Source: Cricetomys ansorgei (lineage: Eukaryota > Chordata > Mammalia > Rodentia > Nesomyidae). Taken from it: a DNA stretch of 64,000 nucleotides. Below the pieces are notes generated by a model, which did not search any database, had not been told where the DNA came from, and was given only the letters and a program-made list of their open reading frames with translations. Both the position numbers and the translations under genes were made by a program. Positions 33,527-44,049 of this stretch are shown here, one piece after another (positions within the stretch are counted from its first letter, which is position 1; every line of letters starts with the position of its first letter). The stretch covers positions 659,001-723,000 of the forward strand of contig JAMJFZ010001226.1 of assembly GCA_026225945.1 (NCBI GenBank). Reading direction: 5' to 3'.

Positions 33527-34925
33527 GGCTGGGGAGGCTGACCTGTTCCTGCAGTGGGGACTGGGGAGGCTGACCTGTCCCTGCAGTGGAGGCTGGGGAG
33601 GCTGACCTGTTCCTGCAGTGGACTGGGGAGGCTGACCTGTTCCTGCAGTGGGGACTGGGGAGGCTGACCTGTCCCTGCAGTGGAGGCTGGGGAGGCTGAC
33701 CTGTCCCTGCAGTGGAGGCTGGGGAGGCTGACCTGTTCCTGCAGTGGACTGGGGAGGCTGACCTGTCCATGCAGTGGACTGGGGAGGCTGACCTGTCTCT
33801 GCAGTGGACTGGGGAGGCTGACCTGTCCCTGCAGTGGAGGCTGGGGAGGCTGACCTGTCCCTGCAGTGGAGGCTGGGGAGGCTGACCTGTCCCTGCAGTG
33901 GAGGCTGGGGAGGCTGACCTGTCCATGCAGTGGACTGGGGAGGCTGACCTGTCTCTGCAGTGGACTGGGGAGGCTGACCTGTCCCTGCAGTGGGGACTGG
34001 GGAGGCTGACCTGTCCCTGCAGTGGAGGCTGGGGAGGCTGACCTGTCTCTGCAGTGGAGGCTGGGGAGGCTGACCTGTCCATGCAGTGGACTGGGGAGGC
34101 TGACCTGTCTCTGCAGTGGACTGGGGAGGCTGACCTGTCCCTGCAGTGGGGACTGGGGAGGCTGACCTGTCTCTGCAGTGGAGGCTGGGGAGGCTGACCT
34201 GTCCCTGCAGTGGGGACTGGGGAGGCTGACCTGTCCCTGTAGTGGGCTAAGGAGGCTGACCTGTCCCTGCAGTGGGGACTGGGGAGGCTGACCTGTCCCT
34301 GCAGTGGAGGCTGGGGAGGCTGACCTGTCTCTGCAGTGGGGACTGGGGAGGCTGACCTGTCCCTGCAGTGGGGACTGGGGAGGCTGACCTGTCCCTGCAG
34401 TGGAGGCTGGGGAGGCTGACCTGTCCCTGCAGTGGGGACTGCGGAGGCTGACCTGTCTCTGCAGTGGACTGGGGAGGCTGACCTGTCCCTGCAGTGGACT
34501 GGGGAGGCTGACCTGTCTCTGCAGTGGACTGGGGAGGCTGACCTGTCTCTGCAGTGGACTGGGGAGGCTGACCTGTCCCTGGAGTGGACTGGGGAGGCTG
34601 ACCTGTCCCTGGAGTGGACTGGGGAGGCTGACCTGTTCCTGCAGTAGGGGCTGGGGAGGCTGACCTGTTCCTGCAGTAGGGGCTGGGGAGGCTGACCTGT
34701 TCCTGCAGTAGGGGCTAAGGAGGCTGACCTGTTCCTGCAGTAGGGGCTAAGGAGGCTGACCTGTCCCTGCAGTGGGGGCTAAGGAGGCTGACCTGTCCAT
34801 GCAGTGGACTGGGGAGGCTGACCTGTTCCTGCAGTGGAGGCTGGGGAGGCTGACCCTCCCAGCAGTGGACTGGAGAGGTTGACCTGTCCCTGCAGTGGAC
34901 TGGGGAGGTTGACCTGTCCCTGCAT
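33527..34925 (+). repeat. Minisatellite arm 1, CTGGGGAGGCTGACCTGTCC units
   Basis: About 1.4 kb of 30-32 bp units (core ctggggaggctgacctgtcc then ctgcagtgg, with tggact, tggggact or tggaggct linkers), roughly 45 copies judged from length. Every unit has a CTGCAG and a TGACCT. Open frames through it are repeat artefacts. Confidence 0.98.
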
Positions 34926-35036
34926 GTGTGGTGACTTCCCACTTGGAGATCTGTAGCAGAAGCTACTGTTGTCCCCGGTATCTCTTCTCCTTTTTCTCTT
35001 CTTTTGCTTCCTCTCCCTCCTTCTCTTCTTCCTTCT

Positions 35037-35142
35037 TTGTTGAGACAGTCCCAAAGTGGCCCCTCCCCCACTGTGTAGCTAAGGCTGCCCTGACACTCTG
35101 GATCAATCTGCCTCTGCTTCCCAAGTGTCAGGACGACAACAA
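35037..35142 (-). mobile_element. B1 fragment
   Basis: ctgtgtagctaaggctgccc and ctctgcttcccaagtgtcag. Confidence 0.45.
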
Positions 35143-35511
35143 AAGCATGTAAGCTTTAAGGTCAAAGACTTCGGCTCCAGATCAAGTTCACCAGCACGCC
35201 TGGATGCTGCTTCTGCTTCGGTGAGTTTTGTGCAAAGCCTGTTAACTCTCAAGCAGATCGGCCCTGACAGCCACAGACGCTTCCCAGCCCCCTCCTGCTA
35301 GGCTCCTCTCTCTCCTCAGGGGATTAACTCTTAGTGTTCAGAAAGTGACAGAGACCTCCACTGAGATCTGCTTTATGTTTACAGTAATCTCTATCCAGCC
35401 CTAGGAGGGGGAAGGAAGAAGGAGGAGAATTCAGAGTTTAAGGCATCCTTGACCACGTAGCATGTTCAAAGTCAACCCCAGCAGGATAAGACTTTGACAA
35501 CAAAAAAGAAA

Positions 35512-35630
35512 AAGCCAGGTGGATAGGTAGCTCATCCTGGTAATCCCAGCACTCAGGAGACTCAGGTACAAGAATTGTCTCAAGTCCCAGGCTAGCCTGG
35601 GATACAGAGTAAGACCCTGTTCCGGAAAAA
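35512..35630 (+). mobile_element. B1 SINE
   Basis: catcctggtaatcccagcac, gctagcctgggatacagagt, aagaccctgtt. Confidence 0.7.
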
Positions 35631-35875
35631 AACCAAAGCCAAATAAATAAATATACACTCAAGACAAACAAACAGAAACCTTTCTGTGCTTCCTGGCACC
35701 CCTGCCTCTAATTCTCACTTTCCCTGAACATCTTTATCTATCAATGGAAGGTTCAGTTCTGTTCTTTTAAGACCCCTGAGCCCACTGCATAATACACAAT
35801 CTCCTTGGGCAGCAGGGCAGAATGTTTTGAGGAAAGCTACTCCAACCTTTGAAAACTTTTCACGAAAATGCTTTT

Positions 35876-36662
35876 AGAGACAGGTCAGCCTCCCCAGTCC
35901 CCACTGCAGGGACAGGTCAGCCTCCCCAGTCCCCACTGCAGGGACAGGTCAGCCTCCCCAGTCCCCACTGCAGGGACAGGTCAGCCTCCCCAGTCCCCAC
36001 TGCAGGGACAGGTCAGCCTCCCCAGTCCCCACTGCAGGGACAGGTCAGCCTCCCCAGTCCACTGCAGGGACAGGTCAGCCTCCCCAGTCCCCACTGCAGG
36101 AACAGGTCAGCCTCCTTAGCCCACTGCAGGAACAGGTCAGCCTCCTTAGCCCACTGCAGGGACAGGTCAGCCTCCTTAGCCCACTGCAGGGACAGGTCAG
36201 CCTCCTTAGCCCACTGCAGGGACAGGTCAGCCTCCCCAGTCCACTGCAGGGACAGGTCAGCCTCCTTAGCCCACTGCAGGGACAGGTCAGCCTCCTTAGC
36301 CCCCACTGCAGGGACAGGTCAGCCTCCCCAGTCCACTGCAGGGACAGGTCAGCCTCCCCAGTCCACTGCAGGAACAGGTCAGCCTCCGCAGTCCCCACTG
36401 CAGGGACAGGTCAGCCTCCGCAGTCCCCACTGCAGGGACAGGTCAGCCTCCTTAGCCCACTGCAGGGACAGGTCAGCCTCCGCAGTCCCCACTGCAGGGA
36501 CAGGTCAGCCTCCCCAGTCCCCACTGCAGGGACAGGTCAGCCTCCGCAGTCCCCACTGCAGGGACAGGTCAGCCTCCTTAGCCCACTGCAGGGACAGGTC
36601 AGCCTCCTTAGCCCACTGCAGGGACAGGTCAGCCTCCCCAGTCCCCACTGCAGGGACAGGTC
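35876..36662 (-). repeat. Minisatellite arm 2, reverse complement of arm 1
   Basis: About 0.79 kb of ggacaggtcagcctccccag, tcc(cc)actgcag units: the exact reverse complement of the arm 1 unit, roughly 25 copies. Several units carry the ccttagcc variant, which also occurs in arm 1 as ggctaagg. Confidence 0.98.
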
Positions 36663-36724
36663 CCACTAAGGGGAGCTGCTCTGTAAATAATGTAAAGAAA
36701 AGGGAAGAGCCTTAAATCTAAATA

Positions 36725-36832
36725 AAGCTTCTCCAGGATCAATGTAGGTTCAAGGCCAGTGTGGTCTACACAGTGAGTTCCAGGACAGTCAGGACTACAC
36801 AGTGAGACCCTGACTCAAAACAAATACGTAAA
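36725..36832 (+). mobile_element. B1 SINE, 3' part
   Basis: ggttcaaggccagtgtggtc and gagttccaggacagtcagga, ending gagaccctgactcaaaac. Confidence 0.55.
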
Positions 36833-37034
36833 TAAAAGCTTCAATCAACTCTCAGCCTGGACAATTCACTGAAGCACCCTCACCCTCTGAGTTGTGTTGC
36901 CAGCCTTCAGACTTGATGCTTCTCGCTGAACACACTTTATTGTTATGGCCAGGGCCCACAGCTACAGGGCCACACCTCTGCAGCATGGCTACGGTCTCTC
37001 TAAATCCTGGGCTGTACTTTACATGTGCTTTTCT

Positions 37035-37142
37035 GTTCTTTTGAGACAAGGTCTTGCTACGTATCCCTGCCTAGCCTGGAACTTGAGGCAACCCTCCTGC
37101 CTCTGTCTCCCCCATGCTGGGGTTGCATACTTGTGCTCCCAC
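37035..37142 (-). mobile_element. B1 SINE
   Basis: ttgagacaaggtcttgctac, ctagcctggaacttgaggca. Confidence 0.6.
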
Positions 37143-37216
37143 TCTTTGTTCTGAAAACAGCAACAACTTTATTGAGAGATAATCATCATAAAATACTGAA
37201 TAAATGTAAAGCATGT

Positions 37217-37330
37217 ACTTTAGCCAGGCATGGCGGAACTGTCTAAAACAAAAGTCATCCTGAACTGCAGAGCAAGCTTGAGGCCAAGCCAGACTATTTG
37301 AAACCTGTCTCAAAAGACCAAAAGGAAAGG
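37217..37330 (+). mobile_element. B1-like fragment
   Basis: tagccaggcatggcggaact and gaaacctgtctcaaaagacc. Confidence 0.45.
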
Positions 37331-37924
37331 GAGAAAGGAAAACAAAGAGTCTGAATTCTTTGATAAACGTGTGGAGCCACAGAATCTCATCCCCAGACGG
37401 TGTACGTGTCTATCGCCCCCCTCCTTACCTCCCTCCCTCCATTCCCAGGCAACCGCTGACCTGCTCCTGCCTCTATAGACTAGTTTGCGACTTCCAGAGC
37501 GTTCTGTAGATGATCTCACACAATAGCTCATCTTTCTGGGCCTGGCTTTGCTCACTTTGGCTGTCAACTTGGAGGAGACATGGTTCCAACTGAACACTGT
37601 TCAGCTCAGGAACCAGGCCAGAGAGTTCCTGCCTCTGGGTATCCAAGGGTGTCCCAGGGTCTTGCTAGGCTGTGTAATTTTTCTACAAGGATGACTACAC
37701 TACTTTGAAAAACAAGAATAAATCATATTCTTATTTTTGCCAAAATCTATAGCTTTGAACACCAACCCTTTTATCTTTCCACACTAATTCTTACCAAAAC
37801 CTCACCTAGGGGCAGTTAAAGCCACAGAGGAATCCCTGAAGAATATGTAGTCCCTTCAGCACTGTGGAATAACCTCAGACACTGGAACCAGTGGCCATTT
37901 GACTGTATATTTCATTAGTGTTTC

Positions 37925-37948
37925 GTGATTGATTGATTGATTGATTGG
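37925..37948. repeat. (GATT)n
   Basis: Five perfect gatt units. Confidence 0.9.
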
Positions 37949-37949
37949 C

Positions 37950-38070
37950 AGGCTCTAACTCTTTAGCCCAGACCCACCTTGAATTTGCTACATAGCCTAG
38001 GCAGGCCTCTAACATGTGGAAATACTCCTGCCTCAGTTTCTCAGGTACTGGGAATTCAAAGTACGAACTG
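37950..38070 (-). mobile_element. B1-like fragment
   Basis: catagcctaggcaggcctct and ctgcctcagtttctcaggta. Confidence 0.45.
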
Positions 38071-38104
38071 CCAATCTGATTAGAATAGCTCAGTTTATTT
38101 TGAT

Positions 38105-38312
38105 TCAAAATATATTGATTTATTTTTAAAGTTACATGTACTTATCTGTTTGGGGATGCTCATGTATGCATAGCTCACTTTGTAGAGGTGAGAGAGAAAC
38201 TTTCTGGAGTCTGTTCTCTCCTGCTATGTGTCACATGGGTTAAATCCAGGTTGTCAGGTCGGACAGCAAGCTCCTTAGCCCACTGGCCCATCTCATTGGC
38301 CTGAAGACATTG
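38105..38312 (-). mobile_element. B2/B3-type SINE, diverged
   Basis: Ends in agctccttagcccactggcc and catctcattggcc, the reverse tRNA-type head. Confidence 0.5.
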
Positions 38313-38467
38313 TTTCAAGCCTTTATGGAATGTCTTACAGTGAACTGTGCGTTGGCTTTGTGCATTCCCTGCGAGGACTCGGTATGAGCTGAATGGCATG
38401 CCAAAGAACATGTGGATGAAACTGTATGGTGTTTACAGTGTCTGGAATTTGAAAAGATTTCTAGCAA

Positions 38468-38600
38468 GCCAAGCATAGAGTCTAATGCCTGTAATCCCAG
38501 GACTTGGGAAGCTGAAGCAGAAGGATTGCTTCAGAAGGATTCAGAAGCAGAAGGATTGTGTGAGACTAGCTGATCTCGAAACAAAACTCCAGCAAAAAGT
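38468..38600 (+). mobile_element. B1-like fragment
   Basis: tgcctgtaatcccaggactt, with a small aagcagaaggattg duplication. Confidence 0.45.
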
Positions 38601-39174
38601 AGCAGGGGCTGACTGAGTAAATCTGACCGTGTTCAGGCAGTGGTTAAAGTCTTGGACGCGGGGACAGAAAGGCTCAGTCCGCGCTTTCCAGGGTTTTTAT
38701 GTTTGAAAGTTACTATCATCGGTTTTCCAAGCCGACTAAGAAGTCCCGTTTGTCTTTACGGTGGGATTTTGTGTTAGATGTTGACAAGTCATCATTTCCA
38801 AACCACTGCATTTCAGATGGTAAATTAAGGGTAATGTTAGGGCTCGAATAAAATTTCCTCAGCCCTCCTTGATGCGAAGCAAGCCCCGCAGAGTGACTGC
38901 ATCAGTGTTGCTTCCTGGGTCTCAGTCGCCATGGCTTCCTGGAAGTTTCCTTCGACAATATCCAAACGACAGAGAAAAGAAAATGTCATTCTCCCGAAAG
39001 GTTGTTTTTAGGACATTTCCTGGGAGCGTACTGGACACAAGAAGTTTTCTTCTTACTTGATGCATGCGGTGCTAGAGATGGGCCCCAGCTCCGGCCCGCT
39101 GGACAAGCCCTGTACCTCCTGAGCCTCTTCCCAACCCCTGAATTCTGGACAGTTCTGGAAACTTTCAAGATGTC

Positions 39175-39480
39175 TACCGTCTCCCTGGATGTGGTGATGC
39201 GTACCTGTAATTCTGGCATGTGGGAGGCACGGACAGCAGGATCGCCAGCCTGTTCTGTTTTGTTTGTTTGTTTTGTTTTGTTTTTTGAGACAGGGTTTCT
39301 CTGTTGTAACTCTGGCTGTCCTGGAACTCGCTCTGTAGACCAGGCTGGCCACAGAGATCCACCTGCCTCTGCCTCCCAATTAAAGGCGTGTACCACCACT
39401 GCCCGGCCAGCCTGTTCTATATAGAAAGTTCCAGACCAACCAGGACTATACAGTAAGACCCCTCCCTGTCTCAAAGGATC
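39175..39480 (+). mobile_element. B1 SINE split by another B1
   Basis: Left part tggatgtggtgatgcgtacc; right part cagcctgttctatatagaaa and ctgtctcaaagg after the insertion. Confidence 0.75.
39257..39405 (-). mobile_element. B1 SINE inserted in a B1, with exact target-site duplication
   Basis: Reverse B1 with T-rich edge, flanked on both sides by gccagcctgttct (39244-39256 and 39406-39418), 13 bp exact. Confidence 0.93.
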
Positions 39481-39549
39481 CAATACAAACAGACAACAAA
39501 CCAAAACTATTTCTAGAGTCTCGATTCAGGAGCTAAAAAATTTAACATA

Positions 39550-39755
39550 AGGGGCTGGAGAGATGGCTCAGTGGTTAAGAATGTTTGCTGCTCTTACAGA
39601 GGACTGGAGCTGATTCCCAGCACCCACATAGGGCAGCGCACAACCACCTGTAACTCCAGTCCCAGAGGATAGAACATCCTGACTTCCCCAGACACTTGCA
39701 CATACAACGCATGGTGCTCTCTGCAGAGCCACTGAGCCATCTCTCCGGTCCCCAC
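39550..39755 (+). mobile_element. B2 SINE
   Basis: ggggctggagagatggctca, gtggttaagaatgtttgctg, cacctgtaactccagtccca. Confidence 0.87.
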
Positions 39756-39868
39756 ACTATAATCAAGACTGTTTTCCAAACTGCTAGGACCTTGAGCACC
39801 TGGTCCTCCAGCCTCCACCTCTTGAGGGCTGGGATATCAAGTGTGCACCGCACCTGGCTAAACACCTT
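39756..39868 (-). mobile_element. B1/B4-like fragment
   Basis: cttgagggctgggatatcaa and gtgcaccgcacctggct. Confidence 0.4.
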
Positions 39869-40124
39869 TAATTGTAAGTAAACAGCATTCCAAAGTGCCC
39901 AAGCACCATACTATACAACGAACTAAGCTGGATCCGAAAGGTCACCAACAGGTGGTTAATATTTACCAGGTTGCTAAGTAAAATCGTTCATCAACCTCCT
40001 ATGAAATCACGCCGTCAGACTTCAAGCGGCTGGGTATACGTATCAGACACCTGTATCCCATCACTCCAGAAGTGGAGGCAGGACAGTCTGGGCTGCTTAC
40101 AGATGCTGTATCTTTAACAACAGA

Positions 40125-40230
40125 ATTTTTTGAGATATGGCCTTACTTTGTAACCCAGGATGGCCTAGAACTTGTGATTCTCCACCTGCCTCAGCTTCTC
40201 TAGTTCAGAGATTACAGGAACGGGACAATA
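40125..40230 (-). mobile_element. B1 SINE, diverged
   Basis: tttgagatatggccttactt, tgtaacccaggatggcctag, agagattacaggaacggg. Confidence 0.55.
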
Positions 40231-40239
40231 AAACCTTTA

Positions 40240-40520
40240 AGGGTGTGTTGTAGTCAACTTTGTGTGGCTATGATAAAATGCCTGAGATAAACCACATAAA
40301 AGGAAGAAAGGTTTATTCTGATTCATGGTTTCTGAATCTTAGACAATGGCTATTTGGGCTCAGAGCTACAGGCCCAGGGTGAATAGGCCAGGGTGAGGGA
40401 GGCCACCAGCCCCAGGGTGAGGGAGAGTGCTTTAGATGGAGCTCTGGAGCACAGAGCTGCGCAGAGGGTCTCGGTTCACAGCAGGTAGGAAGCAGAGAGG
40501 GAGTCACTCTGATGAATTTT
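40240..40520 (+). mobile_element. Copy of unresolved 'gtttattc' interspersed family (diverged)
   Basis: gtagtcaactttgtgtggct, gaaaggtttattctgattca resembles the opening of the better copies at 45.2, 58.7 and 62.8 kb. Family not named. Confidence 0.4.
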
Positions 40521-40547
40521 AAGCTATGAATTCATCAATGAGTTCGT

Positions 40548-40680
40548 CCAGCTGGGCCTGGTGGTACTATATAGACCTATATGCAGGCCACTGGGGAGGG
40601 TGAGGAAGGATGGCAAGTTCAGGGCCAGCCAGGGTAACTGGCCACTTCAATACCCAGAAAGCTGAATCCACAGATCTACC
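40548..40680 (+). mobile_element. B1-like fragment
   Basis: agctgggcctggtggtacta and gttcagggccagccagggta. Confidence 0.4.
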
Positions 40681-41027
40681 ACAAGAAAAAGGAAAACTGT
40701 GGCAGAGTTGAAACTAGAAAAATAGAATAGCTTTATATCCTCTTGAGTGGCTCATGTGCCCTTTTGCCTACATTCGGTCCTTCCTCATCACCTAATGTGA
40801 CCCTGTTTGGTCTTGAAATTTCTAAATGTTAGACTCTAGTATTCAAGGAGGAGAGGGATTTTCTAAACCGAAAAATATCCCCTTTTTCTTCTGTCTGAGC
40901 GATATCAAATCATTCTTTCATAACGTTATGTTGCAGAAGTTTATTTTCAGTTATATATAAAGTGTTTTACGCACCGTTGGGCGAGGGGCTGCCTAGGGTG
41001 TTTTGTATTGTCTGCAGGTGTTGGATT

Positions 41028-41059
41028 TATATGTGTGTGTGTGTGGGGGGGGGGGGTGT
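41028..41059. repeat. (TG)n-(G)n tract
   Basis: tgtgtgtgtgtg followed by a run of more than ten G. Confidence 0.85.
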
Positions 41060-41424
41060 TTAATTGCTAATGATCTGCACGTGCTATCCGTAGAGCACCT
41101 GAGGAGCTCGGAATCAATAAAACACCTGAGCTCAGATGCTGGGGGTTCCACTGTCCAGTTAGGCGCTGGCCAGGACGGTGGTTCCCTCTGCTGGGGTCTG
41201 GCGGGGCTTCCACCTATGAAAATGCCTCTGTCTCTTCCTTGCTGAGCCCGCACAGCGGTGTACAACTACAATGCTATTCAATACGAAAGCCATGTTGTTA
41301 TTTGTTGTGAATCTCTTGGCGGGCAAGTGTCCTGTGTTGCCAGTCACACGCCGTCTGCATCTCCAGTGGTAGAGAGCCTGCCCAGCCCTTGAGGCTCTAG
41401 TACAGAAACAAAAAACACATCGGT

Positions 41425-41545
41425 GGTGGGGCACAGTGGTGCACACCTGTAATCCCACCACTAAGGAGGCTGAGCTCAAGGTCGCCCTGGCCTGTGTGGT
41501 GAGTCCCAGACCAGCTTGGGTTACACAGCAAGATGCTATTTCAAA
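41425..41545 (+). mobile_element. B1 SINE
   Basis: ggtggggcacagtggtgcac, tgtaatcccaccactaagga. Confidence 0.65.
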
Positions 41546-41572
41546 ACCACTAAACTGCACTCAGACAAGATG

Positions 41573-41595
41573 GTATTATTATTATTCTATTATTC

Positions 41596-41633
<38 letters not shown>
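41573..41633. repeat. (ATT)n microsatellite
   Basis: About 60 bp of tta/att triplets with two ctatt interruptions. Confidence 0.95.
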
Positions 41634-41749
41634 TAACCCTTGGAAGGTAGAGGCCGAAGGACTGGGAATTTAAGGTCATCCTCAGCCATGTACCCAAATT
41701 TGAGGCCAGCCTTCAATATACAAGACCGTGTCTTAAAACAGAAATAATA

Positions 41750-41900
41750 ACACCAGGCATGGTGGTGCACGGCTTTAATCCCTGCGCTGGGGAAACAGAG
41801 GCAGGTGAGTTCAAGGCCAGCCTGGTCTACAGAGTGAGTTCCAGGACAGCCAGAGTTACAACAGAGAAGCCCTGTCTCAAAAAACAAAAGCAAATAATAG
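41750..41900 (+). mobile_element. B1 SINE
   Basis: ccaggcatggtggtgcacgg, gttcaaggccagcctggtct, aagccctgtctcaaaaaaca. Confidence 0.87.
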
Positions 41901-42059
41901 TAATAAATATGTAAATAAATGGGTTAATCCGTGATGATCAGAACCGTGATGATCCAATCACCTCCCAAAGCTCCACTTATGAATTCTGCTTCTGGGGACC
42001 AAGCCCGTGATTCCTCAGGCTATGCCTGACTCAGACCGTAACAGTGGACAATTGACAAA

Positions 42060-42830
42060 TGTTTATGACCAGCATTCATAGTCTCAAGTTACAAGGCGAC
42101 AGTCTGAGTAACAGCTGTGGACCACAAACCCAGGGAGTCTGTGAGAAGCTCTTGCCAAAAGGGCCAGGTGGGCTCCTGCCATCAGGCACCCCAGACACTG
42201 CTGCTCAGGGGACAGAGACGGGTTCTTAGCCTGCTGCTCGGTCCTCGAACCTCCACCTTGCAGGATAAGACGCACTGGAGTGCCTGCGCAGCTGAGAGGC
42301 GAGGGACTAGAAATCACCCCGGAAGTCCTCAGGGGACTCTCGAGTGTCCCCCACCTCAGTTCCCAACCGCACAGCGTGGTGGGAGCCTGTGGCTTCAGCA
42401 CCTCTTTTCCACGTGCTGTCTTGTTTGGGAAGTGTTCCTGCAAACACAGCCATGTACCAGGGACCCTTCTCCAAGACAGCCGCCACCCCTCCCCCAGCCC
42501 CCTGCCCATCTCTCAGTGATGGACGCTGTCCAGGTCCTGCTGACAGCTCCGAGAGGCATGGACTCCAACTCCCTCTCTCCTGTGGCCTTCTGGCTCATTC
42601 TCTCTCCACAGCACCCCAAATTCTCTGCATTCCAGGGAGGAAGTTATAGTCTCCAGCTGCTTCTGAGAAGTGGGTAGCATTCCACACACGTCCACACGTC
42701 AGAGAGATGGGCGAGGAGCCAGGGGCCAGCTTAGCATCTCACTTGGACAGAGGAAGGTGGCAAGAGGGAAGACCACTGCGAGCCTGCCTTCCCCAGGCAG
42801 GGCTGGGGGGCATGCCCCCACTCCTTCATC
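42060..42830. other. Unique segment
   Basis: About 770 bp without recognised repeats; open frames on both strands are of moderate length but show no family resemblance. Confidence 0.45.
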
Positions 42831-43252
42831 CCTGTGCTCTCCCTCCTCCCTGTGCTCTCCCTCCTCCCTGTGCTCTCCCTCCTCCCTGTGCTCTCCCTCC
42901 TCCCTGTGCTCTCCTTCCTCCCTGTGCTCTCCCTCCTCCCTCTGTTCTCCCTCCTCCCTGTGCTCTCCCTCCTCCCTATGCTCTCCCTCCTCCTTCTGCT
43001 CTCCCTCCTCCCTGTGCTCTCCTTCCTCCCTCTGCTCTCCTTCCTCCCTGTGCTCTCCCTCCTCCCTGTGCTCTCCTTCCTCCCTGTACTCTCCCTCCTC
43101 CCTGTGCTCTCCTTCCTCCCTCTGCTCTCCCTCCTCCCTCTGCTCTCCCTCCTCCCTCTGCTCTCCCTCCTCCCTCTGCTCTCCCTCCTCCCTCTGCTCT
43201 CCCTCCTCCCTGTGCCCTCCCTCCTCCCTCTGCTCTCCTTCCTCCCTGTGCT
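42831..43252 (+). repeat. 18-bp minisatellite, CTCTCCCTCCTCCCTGTG units
   Basis: About 23 units of ctctccctcctccctgtg, with tctg, cttcct and tatg variants. The unit is a multiple of three, so several frames stay open (Leu/Ser/Pro-rich; Arg/Gly-rich on the other strand); these are not genes. Confidence 0.97.
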
Positions 43253-43359
43253 GTCATTTTCTCTGGTTCCTGCCCTCACATCACATCTCTTCATCTTTTT
43301 CTTCCCTCACAGATCCACTTTGGCTTCACTAGGTGCCTATTTTAGAAGGTCCTTGGGGG

Positions 43360-43565
43360 GGCTGGAGAGACGCCCCCGCTGCTTGGAGCCTGTACTGTTT
43401 TTTCAGAGGGCCTGAGTGCAGTTCCCAGCACACCCACAAGCAGCTCACAACAGGTTCGCTCTGGACCCAGGGGATCTTCAGCCCTCTCTGGACTCAGAGC
43501 ACAAACCCACACTCAGTTGGCCACATAAATACATAACTAAAAATAAAATAAATCCTTTTTAATGG
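43360..43565 (+). mobile_element. B2 SINE
   Basis: gggggctggagagacgcccc, gagtgcagttcccagcacac, aaaataaaataaatcc tail. Confidence 0.8.
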
Positions 43566-43574
43566 GGAAAAAAA

Positions 43575-43712
43575 AGGTGTTCTTAGGTCAAGTGCTACAG
43601 TGTGTGTCTGTATTCTCAGCCTCTCAGGAAACTGAGGCAGGAGGATTATTTGAGCCCAGGAGTTCAAAGTCAGCCTGGGGAACCTAGTGAGACCCTGTAT
43701 CAAAAAGAAAAA
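43575..43712 (+). mobile_element. B1 SINE
   Basis: cagcctctcaggaaactgag, gcaggaggattatttgagcc, gagaccctgtatcaaaaaga. Confidence 0.65.
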
Positions 43713-43792
43713 GAAATCAGGGCCTGGGAGTGGAGCTGATAGAACTCTTACTTAGCATGAGGTCGTGTTCCGTCCCCAGCACTGAAGGCATT
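43713..43792 (+). mobile_element. ID SINE
   Basis: gcctgggagtggagctgata, cttacttagcatgaggtcgt, tccgtccccagcactg. Confidence 0.6.
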
Positions 43793-43799
43793 TTTTATG

Positions 43800-43945
43800 T
43801 CCCAGTTAAACATGGTGGCCATTCCCGTAATCATAGCACCTGGGAAGCGGAGGCAGGAAGATTAAACGTGCAGGGTCATCCTGAGCTACAGAGCTAGCCT
43901 GTGCTGTGTGAAACTTTGTCCAGAAAAATGAAGGAAAAAGAAAAA
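43800..43945 (+). mobile_element. B1 SINE, diverged
   Basis: aagcggaggcaggaagatta and gtcatcctgagctacagagc. Confidence 0.55.
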
Positions 43946-43975
43946 GGAATGTCCTCAAGACCCACGGTAGAGCGC

Positions 43976-44040
43976 CGGTTCAGAGCTGAGGTCACCCCGC
44001 GGGCCGCCGCTGCCACCGCCACCACCACCGCAGCAGGGAA
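43976..44040. other. Small CpG-rich patch with CCG/CCA triplets
   Basis: cgcgggccgccgctgccacc and following caccaccaccgcagcag stand out in a CpG-poor region; no frame or promoter partner recognised. Confidence 0.4.
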
Positions 44041-44049
44041 GTCGGTTTT

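Larger units (their letters stand above)
34926..35875. other. Spacer between inverted minisatellite arms
   Basis: About 950 bp of mixed sequence with two B1 elements; no minisatellite units inside. Confidence 0.85.

Noticed and set aside
33516..36715. Open frames with 10-residue repeats such as GEADLSLQWT and DRSASPVP, up to 288 codons
   Set aside because: The 30-bp unit is a multiple of three and lacks stops, so all frames tend to stay open in both arms. No gene structure.
42670..43415. Overlapping Leu-, Pro- and Arg/Gly-rich open frames of about 190-220 codons
   Set aside because: Artefact of the 18-bp minisatellite; open in several frames at once.
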